Shown here piece by piece: positions 29,601 to 41,600 of a DNA stretch of 48,906 nucleotides. The position numbers were made by a program, and so were the translations under genes. The notes below the pieces were generated by a model. That model had not been told where the DNA came from and made no database searches. It saw nothing but the letters and a program-made list of their open reading frames with translations. Each line of letters begins with the position of its first letter. The first letter of the stretch is position 1. This stretch comes from Phallusia fumigata (taxonomy: Eukaryota; Chordata; Ascidiacea; Phlebobranchia; Ascidiidae), in assembly GCA_008931825.1 (NCBI GenBank), contig QXVZ01018747.1:1-48906 (forward strand), in the 5' to 3' direction.

Positions 29601-32600
29601 AGCTGGTTTACATTGCCAAACAGCTCCGTACCCCAACAGCTGCAGGTACTCAAATAATACAAACAAAAGTCCACAAAAGTGGATCATTTGTCTTTTGGTG
29701 GTTTTGGTATTTAGAATTTTATCCGTGATTTCACTATCGGTTATTTGCAGGAGATTGCGGCGTTGCCAAAGTCGCTTCCGATGATTGTTCTCTTTAACGA
29801 TAGCCTGCTTACGCCAGGAGTAACATACGTTGCGCATATTCAGGCGATCAGCTACACCTTGGCAAGCCCTGACTTTACCCAAAACTTCACAATGAGTAAG
29901 TGCTTTGTCCATCATCCCAGACCCAACCTTAGAGTTGCTGTATGGTTTGTGCGATGATTGTTTTAAGGCCTTGATAAATTGGTTTGTAATTCTTTTACAG
30001 AATTGCCCCCAACACCAGTCGTTACTGCAAGTAGTACAACACCTACCAGCATTACACAGACCTTCATTTCAAATACAACTCTAGAACTTCTAATGGCAAT
30101 TTCTCACTACGAGGTATGACGTAATTAATTATCAAACTATTTGCAACAAATTTGTAAGCAATTATATTGAATTCATATGGCGTTTGTATTTCAGGCATCT
30201 ATTCTGAATGCATCATCGCCAGAAGCAAAACTTGCATCTCGCAATGTCACAACTGATGCAAATACAATGAACGCGACTTTCACCAATTTGCGCCCGAATT
30301 CCACGTATCTGATAAGGGTAAACTCGCTTCTGAGAGGCGTGAAAAGTTCGTTCGCTGAAGCGACGGTTGCAACAGGTTTGAGTTTCGAAATTAATGTTGT
30401 TTGTGAGTGGTTGTGGTGTTCAAATTTCGATTGTTTTAGATCTTCCTCCGCCGGTGCAATTCAACTTGACATCAACATCAACGATGGTTTCTGTCGTTGT
30501 CGATAACGTAACCTCACTACCAAACGACATCATTGTTGACGAAGTTATTTTTGCTATAGCCGAAACTGCAGCGCCTGAAATCGTTATCAACACGACTAAC
30601 GTATGCTACCTGGAACTTTTATTTCGTTTTTACCGATTCGACCAAGGTTTTTTTAATGCAGATCGCTGGTGATCAGCTTCGAAACTATACCTTCTCAGCA
30701 CTTCATCCTAACAGAAACTACACTGTTACAGCTTGGACTAAAATACAAAACGTTACAAGCAATACCACAGAGAAATCAATTAAAACAGGTAAGAAATAAC
30801 TGCAAGCGTTTGCACAGAAATGCGTGTTAACCAACAATTATGATCATTTAGGTCCTGGCTTAATCTGGAACAACTGGACTCTAAATGCGACAGATTCGCA
30901 AATCACCGTTAACCTGACGTTGCTTCCTCTGCCTGTGCAGTTTAAGTACTATAACTTCTCAATTGCTTTGGTGTCGATTCCAGACACAGTATTATCGGTA
31001 AGTTTATTACCACCTGGCTTGCATAGTCACGTGGTACCAGACAGCTGACGTTTTTTTTTGTTCAGTTTAAGACACTTCCAGTGAACAGCACTAACAACAC
31101 AGTCACCTTCGACAACCTAATGGCAGCTCAATTGTACTTGGTTCGTCTCACTATGACAACGGATTTGATTGCTGCTGTTCCTGCAAACAAATCAATCATT
31201 ACATGTAAGTGTTGGTGTTCATTATCATGTTAGTGTTCTTTTTCTCAATTGTTTATTGTTTTGCAGTGCTGCCCCTGGTTCCTACAAACGTTTCAATGTT
31301 GCCTCTGAATGAAACCGGTCTTAATCTGCACTGGAAGATTGATTTAGCTGTCACAGCATACGAAATTTTTACTGTCGAAGCAAAAGTCACAAACGCTTCC
31401 TTTGTGCCATTCATCTTCGATCCATCGCAAACCATGCCAATGTATGTATGGATATGGTAACAAATACCCATCACATTAATTCTGTAAACTTACTCAACTT
31501 ATTTTTTAGAAACGGAGTGCCAATATTAAATCTGCTGCCCAACACTCAATACAACGTTACAGTTACCCCGCTTGGAGCCCAAAGCGGAAGCAAGGGACCT
31601 GGTGTGACAGTAAGCGAAAAAACAGGTACATATGCGGGCAAATTAAATATATATTTCAGTATTATTGATAATCCAAACGACTTTTGCCCACAGAACCAGT
31701 AATTCCTGCCGTTNACCGGTCTTAATCTGCACTGGAAGATTGATTCAGCTGTCACAGCATACGAAATTTTTACTGTCGAAGCAAACGTCACAAACGCTTC
31801 CTTTGTGCCATTTATCTTCGATCCATCGCAAACCATGCCAATGTATGTATGGTTATATGGTTACAAATACCCATCACATTAATTCTGTAAACTTACTCAA
31901 CTTATTTTTTAGAAATGGAGTGCCGATATTAAATCTGCTGCCCAACACTCAATACAACGTTACCGTTACCCCGCTTGGAGCCCAAAGCGGAAGCAAGGGA
32001 TCTGGCGTGACAGTAAGCGGGAAAACAGGTACATATGCGGGCAAATTAAAGATATATTTCTGTATTATTGATAATCCAAACGACTTTTTGCCCACAGAAC
32101 CAGTAATTCCTGCCGTTGGTGTAAACGTCACTTCTGGTTTAACTGATGCCAACGTCACAATTCAACCATCACCAAGCAATGTTGATTCCTACAATGTTAC
32201 TGTTACTCCAACTGATCCAACCGTTATCGACGTCATACCGACGATTGAAGTATCTCCAAACGACACAAATTCACCAGTTAATGTTCAAAATCTCCGACCG
32301 AACACAACTTACAATGCGGAAGTTNACTGATCCAACCGTTGTCGACGTCATACCGACGATTGAAGTATCTCCAAACGACATAACTTCACCAGTTAATGTT
32401 CAAAATCTTCGACCAAACACAACTTACAATGCGGAAGTTGTGGCAATTATTAGCGGTGTGGCCAGTGACCCTACTACTGTTCCATTTACAACCAGCGGTT
32501 AGTTTTACTCGTTACTGATATATATATATAAGCCTTAAACGGTTTGTAACACAGCTGTAAATCTCATTGTGTCTTTATAGACTATAATGTGCCAGTGCTG

Positions 32601-35600
32601 CAGTGGAATGCTGTTCAGAATGAGTCTTCCATTGTTGTGAACTGGGAACCAGTTAGTCCAGTGACAAAATACATTCTTGCAATCAGCAACAGGTAAAGCT
32701 ACAAAGATTTTTCTTGTAATCTGTTGCTATGATTTCTCTGAATTATTATTTTGTTTTATTTAGCACCTTTCCCGACATCCTCGTTAAACCAGTAATCGAA
32801 ATCAACGCAACTGATCTATTGGTAGCAACGTTTGGAGATCTACCGATTGGTCCAACTTATATCATAAGGATCAATGCTCAGTTTAAAAAGAACAATGGAC
32901 CGATATCAGAGAAAAACGTTACGTTAATTGGTAAATTTGTTAGTTTTCCAGTAGCTGTTTTACCTTCCTGCCCTACGTTACGAAAGTTTTTTGTCTAGTT
33001 CCAGACTTGTCCCTTAACTGGACAGCAAGACCGAATATTTCTACTGTTGCGGTTGAAATAACATCGCTCCCTGTGGGAATACCGTTCGATTTTTATGTCG
33101 TATCCATAGCCAGGGAAAAAGAACTGTCGTTACCTCTGCAGGTATGTTGGTTGTTTTTTAAATGCCCACACTGTCAAATAATAAACGTCCAATATTTCGA
33201 AATGCATTAAATACAGGTTAAAAGAGTTTCCGCAAGCGTTCTATATCCGTCATTGGCATTTGACGGCCTTAAAGCAGCGGAGCTTTATCAAGTATCTTTG
33301 GCACTGCAGTTGAAGGATGGAACGTTGGGAGCCCCATTGCACAAATCCGTCGTAACTTGTAAGTTTGACAAACTTCTAAAATGTGTACAGTGCTGTAAAA
33401 AGTTTTTTTATATAATTCTGCGCGTTTAGTGCTACCGATGGCTCCGACGAACGTCACTGCTTTACCGCTAAACGAAACAAGTGTAGCCGTCACTTGGACA
33501 ATTGATCCTGCGGTTACTACCTACAAAGTCACTTTTATAAGCGCAAACGATGTCAATGTCGAACCCACTGCAGCAACTGTAGAACCATCGACATCAAGGT
33601 ACAAACCGTATTTAACTTTTTTTATGCCACCATTTGTGTGTATTACGTAAACACACTTATCTTTAGGGGAACTGCTATTTTATTTAACCTTTTGCCCAAC
33701 ACTCGATACAACATCACTGTTACACCGCTTGGAGCTATTTCTGGAAGCAAAGGACCATCTGCTTCTGTCGAAGCCACCACAGGTTTGTGTTTTTTTAACC
33801 ATTTTGAGACAATGTGTTCTTCCTAGACACTTATAACTGATGATTTTCTAACAGACCCAGTTCTTCCTCCTGCTGGTGTCAACGTCACTTCAGGTTTAAC
33901 TGATGCCAACGTCACAATTCAACCATCACCAAGCAATGTTGATTCCTACAATGTTACTGTTTCTCCAACTGATCCAACCGTTGTCGACGTCATACCGACG
34001 ATTGAAGTATCTCCAAACGACACAAATTCACCAGTTAATGTTCAAAATCTCCGACCAAACACAACTTACAATGCGGAAGTTGTGGCAATTATTAGCGGTG
34101 TGGCCAGTGATCCTACTACTGTTCCATTTGCAACAAAGGGTATTCCTTTTTCGGATTAAATTAATTGCTGCCGTGTGTAAAGTACTAACAATTGGTTCTC
34201 TTTCAGTGTACGAAGCTCCAGTATTACAATGGAATGCGACACAAAATGAAACATCAATTGTGGCAACTTGGGAACCAGTTAGTCCAGTGTCGAAATACAT
34301 TCTGGAAATCAGCAACAGGTAAGACATGTTTTTTTAAGATTTTTATTTATTCTGCTGAGACATTCTTGAAATTGACTTTGGTGTTACAGCAACACACCGT
34401 TAGTACTCGAGAAACCGATCATTGAAGTCAACGCAAGTGACCCACTAGTAGCAACTTTCACTCAGCTAAAATTGGGTCAAACTTACACCGTAAGAATCAA
34501 CGCACAGTTTGAAAACAACGATGGACCGAAATCGGAGAAAAATGTTACACTTAAAGGTGTGTTTATTGTGTACAACCAAATGTTGTTTTTTAATTTTATA
34601 AACGTTTTCAGTGCCGGAAGTTTTGGTCAACTGGACAGCGACACCAGATATTTCCAGCATTCTTGTCGAAATATCACCTGCTCCACAAACTAAACTTCTT
34701 GATTCCTACCATGTCTACTTGGCGAAAGAGAGACAACCATCAATAGTCATACAAGTATGTTTTTTTGTTACATTTCTTGCTAGAATTTTTTAAATGTTAA
34801 ATTACGACATCGTTTCAGAATGGAAGTATTTCAGCTAATGCGACACCCCCATCATTGATTTTGGATAATCTCAGCGCTGGAGAAACTTTCCAAGTTACTC
34901 TTGTACCTATCTTCAAAGGCGTTAGTGGACCTTTAACAAACAAATCAGTTACAACCCGTACGTTTTTTAAGTGTTTGTTGTGAGAATTGTTCTTAATTAA
35001 CGCTGTGGTTTACAGTTGCACCACGTGCACCAACAAACGTCACCGCCTTTCCGCTAAACGAAACAAGTATTATCGTCGAATGGCCAATTGATCCTGCAGT
35101 TACCACGTACAAATTGTCAACTGTAAATGCTGATGTTCCTAATTCTACAGTGGTTACAAGCACCATCGATCCATCCATATCCAAGTACGTTTTTCATAAA
35201 TCAACAAAAAACTAAAAGGCACGCCTGTAACGCATCTTTTATTTTAGTGGTACCGAAGCCATACACAATCTTGTGCCACGCACCCAATATAACTTCACGC
35301 TAACTCCATTTGGAGCTTTGCCCACAGTCAAGGGTCCCCCAGCTGAAGTCAACTCCACCACTGGTAATCAAACTTACTCAACGTCATTTCTTTTCGTGAT
35401 CGAAAAATGTTTTCTAACTTCTCTAAAATAAATTTTAGATGCACCTGCTCCAGTCCTCAACATAACTGTAACATTCATCAATGCTACAGCAGTTAACGTG
35501 ACAGTTACTCCACCTGCTCGTTACGTGGACAACGTCACCCTGTTGTTGCTGCCTTCGTCACCAGCTTCAGCAAGTCCCGTCGCCGAGTTGGTCATTCCGT

Positions 35601-38600
35601 ATGCCACCCTTCGTTTCCCAATAATTATCAGCAACCTGCAATGTAATCTCACATATAACATTAGTGCTGTGTCGAAGCTGCTGGGAGTATCTAGCGATGC
35701 TCGGTCGACTGTGTTTAGCACAGGTAAGCCACTCGATTTTTCTCATACAGACGGGGGTATGCCTTGTAACGATTTCTTGTGAATGCTTTATAGTTTGTTG
35801 TGGTGGTCAGGATAATACACATCACATGTATCTTTTTTCTACTCAGGTGCCTGTGGGATCCTTCTTCCTCCGCCGCCACCTCCTCCTCCGCCGCCATCTC
35901 TTCCCCCACTGACTTCATCATTACCTACCCTTCCACCCCCGCCAATCCCCCCACCTCCCCCAACCTTGCCGCCCATCACCCCGACACGTAAGTTTAAACT
36001 ATTACTACTCAAATCTGCACTTGCCCAGTTTTTACAGATAGGTTGTTTTGTGTTGCAGAACCCTCGTTGCCACCACCACCACCACCATCGCCACCCCCGC
36101 CGCCGCCGATGCCCCCAATTGTTGTGTAAGTAATCCTGTTTGGTTGGTCTTTTTAGGGTATTTGAAGCCAAATTATAAACAATACTTTTGTGCCAACAGG
36201 GACCCAACTACAACCACGGAACCAGTTACCACTTCTCCATCTAACAATGAAACCACACCAGATGTCAGCACAACTCCATCAGTTACGCCAACGACAACAG
36301 CTGTGCCAACCACACCGATGCCTGTGCTTTGGTACGTCGGTTACGCGGTTGTTCTGGATGCCGTCAACGTATCAGTATCTGATGTTGTCGACGCCACAAA
36401 CAACTCCGCACCTGAAAACGTGCGTAAAATGGAAGAGGACTTTAAAACATTTGTAAGTATTACAATTTCAAACCGCTTGTACATACACTTGCCGTTTAAC
36501 AAATGCAACTGCGTGTGATTGCCAGGTGATGAAGGAGCACGCCAACCAGTCGGAAAGCGGAGACCAGATATCGCAGATTGTGGTCCAGTATTACGAACCG
36601 TTGGTTAATGGAACGTTTGCCATGCACTTTGCCATCGCCATGGCCGGTGAGTAACACACAACGACAACTGCGCACTTGAACGCAAGTGGTGCATGCTGCT
36701 AATTCCATTGCTGTTATATTTGGCATTTGTACAAAAGTTTTAACGTTGTATCTTCCAGTTTTACGAGTTAAGGAAAGTAACGTTATAACCTGCGTTCATT
36801 TATTACCACACAGATAATGCGCATCCGTGCACTGTGGAATATGCAGTAAGCAAATCTCTCAGCGAAGGAAAACAGCCTGCAAACATGGACCTTGAAGATA
36901 AGACTTTCCGCGTGTCAGGTTTGTATCTCCTTTCGTTGTTCCTACTTTGCTTGCTTCTTGCTAAACAGTTTTTTACAACCAGGAAAACGGCGATTCCACG
37001 GCGAAGTGATAATGAACGACTTAGGAGCAGGACTAGTGGCAGATCTGACTGCGTCTCCGGACAGTTTCCGTGCCTTAATAGAAATCATGGTAATCATTTT
37101 CTATTGCATTTACCTTGCCTTTTCTTTATGGTTTGGGTTTTGCACTAAGTAAGTTCAAACAAATTACTAACACCTTCATACCGCAGTTAAAGCTTCATTC
37201 GGAGCGCCGTCATTAATAAAAACTCAATGGCAACTTTTGCCTCACTATAAGTCGCTGTAAATACTTTGTCGTCTAAAAAAACGCCTTAAAATGCGGAAAT
37301 AAAAAATAAAACATCATTGCACCCAACAATCCAATCTTTGCAGCTTAACAACGCTGTATCCGAATCCGTGCCGAGTCACATCGCTTTGGGCGCCCAATGG
37401 AGTTACGCTGGAATGATGCAGATGGATTCAACAAGTCTCAAAGCAATCTTCAACATCACTTCTGCCCGTGATGACCGATCAGCAATCCCGTCACGCGTCG
37501 TTAGTTTGTTGCAAGAAGCGTCTGTACGTTATTCCTTTAACATCCATCCTTCCAACGTTACAGCCAAGGGTAAGATGTGAAGTTCACAAACTTTTGCGAT
37601 ATATACATGCGTTTTAATCACTTTCTTCTGCGCAGCATTTGGATTTGTTGGTACAATACCGTCCAACGACCCTTGCCCACGAACAACCGCTCCGTCATCT
37701 TACAAGCATGGCCTCTCGTTTACATTAGTTGTTCCACCCCCGGATGTATACAACATTGTACACAGACCTGACTCTGATGACTACAAGATGTTTAAGGAAA
37801 TGACAGACGAACTTCTTGCAAGTTTGCAGCAGGATCCGATAGTCAACAACACGATTGGCGACTTTAAATTTGATTACTTCCAAGCACAAACTCCACCTGC
37901 TTCCAAGTGAGATTAAACTTAAACTGTTTAAAATGTGTCAGCCTGTGTTCAACTGTTGTCTTAGTTTTCCCCTAAAAAAAACGATAAACAAATTAAATCC
38001 CTAATTTTATTTTTATGAAATACTTTGTGAAAAGCATCCAGGCACTAACGGATCTAGTTTGCGCATTTCTAATGGCAACGTATATTTTTAGTGTGTGGGC
38101 TCATTTTACTATCTCAACGGCGAAACCCGACATTCAGCAACTTTATCAGCAAATGCAAATCGCCATTAGCAGCGTCGGTACCTATCTTAAACTTCGACCA
38201 AACTCACTTTTCTATCCAGGTACGTATTTGGCTTAACTCAAAAATTTAAATTTACATTTGTAAGAAAAGGCTACCGAGGGAGTTTACACACGAATGCATT
38301 TTCAGACGTAAGAAAAATGAAGGGTGAAATGAAGATTGCAAACTTTTCGGAATCCCTACTTCAAGGAATTGCTGAAAACAATGAAACCTCTATCAACCGC
38401 GCTAAAGGATACGCTCTTAGTCTTATAGAAGGACTGTTAGTTGTCAAAGACATCGCCATGGTTCCGCAAATCAACGAAGTAAAAAACTGTGTAAAGTCTT
38501 GGGCGTTACGATTAAAATGAATTTTTTATTCCTGTGTTAAAGACAAACTAACGGTCTATCTAATTTTTAAGATTGCGTTGGATTCGACACCAGGCGTTGC

Positions 38601-41600
38601 AAAGGCGACATTCGATCTTGATCCTTCGGTACTAAAATCAGTTGAAACACCGAAGCACGTCGCTGACCAACTCAACACAGCACAAAAAGAAACTGACAAA
38701 ACCAATGACGCAAACATGGGAAGCAAAATCATATCAGACTCAATCCTTGTCTGGCCAGTCGGCACTGTCTACGGCATGCCATTCCCAGGTGAGTTTTGAA
38801 AAAGCGCTTGTCTAAAAAACGATATCTTAGTGCTTGCTTTAATATCGGTTTGGATTTCAGGCAAAGTTGTGGTTGGTGGACTGACCCCGGAGAGAATCCA
38901 TGACATAATGTTAAATCCAAATTCAACTGAAGCAGCTGAGTACAAGAAAAATCTCACACAGATTTTACAGTCAGTGCTGGAGAGCTACTCACAAGCAGAT
39001 CTTCTGGATATACGTAAGAATTTTATCCCGATATTCATTTTTCTATTTTTGGCAATTATGGATAAGCGACGTTTAATTAAGTCATCGCACATTTTGTTAA
39101 CCGTTTGTTTTTTGTCTGCAGCTTCCACGTCCGTCCAGTATTTCGAATCAGCATTTGATGCTCCAAACACAGTGGTGGCGCACTTTAAAATACAAATGAA
39201 GAACGACACCTCGCCTGGCGACCTTGACATGGCACTCTTAACGGACACAGTCGGAAATGTGTTGACAGGTGTGAATTAATGCCTTGATGTAATTTTCTGC
39301 AAACAAAACGTCAAAAAATATTGACTTTATCTTTAGTCCCCTACGTCGACACATCCACCCAGGTTGGCTTTCCTCGAAAATTCAAGGGCACTGGACTTAT
39401 ACAGGTTAACCCCAACGACACACAACTTGAACTGGTCGTGTTTTATAATGTAAGTAAACCGCACCAACCAAAATATGTTGTATGACACGAGTAACGCAAA
39501 ACTGTAATTTTGCGCAAATACTCAAGTTGTGCCCAATTTTAGAGATGATAACATCAAATTTAGATAAATGTGTATAGATAGCAAGCAACTCAAGTTGTGC
39601 CCAATTTTAGAGATGTTTACAAACTGTTGGGGCTGACATGTCATACTTTATTCATCTACTAAGAACTTAATTTGTTTATTTTTACAATTCAGCTGGCAAA
39701 AGCCTTTGACGTTTTGGGAGCGTTTTCTGTAAGCCACCTTGACAACGTAACGTTGGTACCAGAACCGAACGTCAGCGATTCACTTCGGTTCTACTTTCAA
39801 GCTACCATGTCTAAGTACGAGGTTACCGGACCGGAGAATCTTCAATTCTGGCTAAACATTGTTCCGACACCATTTAAAGATTTGACAATATACTGTACGT
39901 TTTTCAAATAAAGTGAAATATTTTTCGCTTATCTGCCTTTAATTGCCTGTTTGTTTTTGGTTTCCAGTTGACCTTCCTCCACTACCAAAAGTGAATGGTA
40001 AGTGCTGATTTATTTGTTGTGTAATCTTAGCAATGTTTGTGTATAGATAAAACAATATTCAAGAAATATTTGGGCTTGGTTAACAGAACTTCTGTTGTTT
40101 TACAGTGTACAACGGTGAATTTAGTTTCCCCAACGTGACTACGTCACTGAACCTGCGCGAAGCGATGCTCAATGCAACGAGTGGAAGCTTTACAGAGCAA
40201 GCGGACCTTGTACAAAGCATTGTAAGTGTTGAAAATAACGCAGGCATTAGTCCCTGAATTTATCGTCTAACTTCATTTTGACCTGCGTAGATGTCTGAGG
40301 CATTATCACCTCTTGACGATGCCACCATTCTTGTGCAATACTTTGCTCCGTACGGCACGTCCGGACTGACTGCCCAGGTTGAAGTAAAAACTACAGACAC
40401 AAACGACACAGTTGATTCCGCTATTAGAGATTTTGCCGCTAATCAAAGCAGTCCGTTCATGTAAGTAGCCTTTTAATAGGATAAAGGTAAAATAGGAACC
40501 AATGATTTTCAAAGGGTTAAAAATACTCCTTACAAGTTGTTCCTTGATATACAGAATGTTATTTATCATTTAGGCTGGACCCTGAGACGGTAAAAATACC
40601 AACCCAAAGACATCTTCTCGGGGAAGTCTTCCTTGACAACGTAACTGACGCACAAATCGACTTTATATTGAACTACATTAACCCTGTAGCGAGCGTTGAG
40701 TACATTTCACTCGCACGCTCCCTAGCGGATATTTACAACCAAGCTGTCGGCAAGAATGCGATTGTGGATTTAAAAACATTCGAGTAAGAGCAATTTAAAA
40801 AATATAAGCAACATCAGAGTTAATGCAAAGTTATATTACCATCAAGGAACTTAATAAATATTTTTTTAATTGAGCTAGTCGTTTTTGCGTCCTGTTTAAG
40901 GAAATAACTTATGTTTTTGTTTGCATAGCCATTTCCGTACTCGGGACAACAAGATTAAAGTATATTTCCGACTTACCCTTGCAAAGAACGACCTTGGCGA
41001 TCCGTTTACCATGACAGCCACACTGCGATCAGCTCTGCAACAAAACGACACTCGTATGTTGTTCTACATTTCCGCAAGTTGATTGCAAATATCTGCTTTA
41101 CTAAAATGAAATGTTTTTTATTTAGTTGGCATCGACGTGGAACCAGCAACAGCCAATGTTACGGTGATCCTTGACGACCCGCCACCCCCAATAGGTCAGT
41201 TTAACATTTCTAACGCCCAGTGGTCTAAATGATTTCTCATCGCGAAGAAACGTTTAAAACGTGTTTTTTTACAGCAAAATACACCGGAGAACTTACCTTC
41301 GCGACAGTACCGTATGGAATTAATCAGTACGAAGCATGCGTTCTGAACGCAAGCTCCAGTTTTGAGAAGGTCCAAAAGGCTGTAGATGACATTGTAAGTG
41401 TAAAAATTCTTATTGAATCAAGTGTTACAACCAGAACCAATTTATCTGTGAAAAATACCCTTATTTGTTTTCTAGCAGATAATGTAAGCTTACAATTTGT
41501 TTCAGTTGAATGCCACAGAACATCTGCCGAGCGTGGACTTCTTCCAATTCGAAACTCAGTATTTTGCTCCGTATAAACACTATGGACTAGTCGCACACTT

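Larger units (their letters stand above)
31314..32117 (+). repeat. ~400-bp duplication around 'n' at 31714
   Basis: 31314-31713 and 31715-32117 are near-identical with several substitutions and a 3-bp indel, covering most of F60 and the start of F61. Probable alleles placed in tandem. Confidence 0.9.
31267..35723 (+). repeat. Four-module higher-order FN3 repeat, 2.5 copies (F60-F63, F64-F67, F68-F69)
   Basis: F60/F64/F68 share LPLNET or FPLNET and WxIDxAVTxY. F61 and F65 are nearly identical and intronless, with F69 a diverged member. F62/F66 share WEPVSPVxKYIL; F63/F67 share NWTAxPxIS. Internal intron phases match within each set. Confidence 0.9.

Noticed and set aside
35839..36207. Glycine-rich protein on the minus strand
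   Set aside because: It is the antisense of the polyproline exons; splice sites and frame continuity support the plus strand.
36834..37152. Membrane-spanning frames read through the S1-S2 intron (LLSLFLLCLLLAKQF-like)
   Set aside because: The hydrophobic stretch is the translated pyrimidine-rich intron 36919-36982, not coding sequence.
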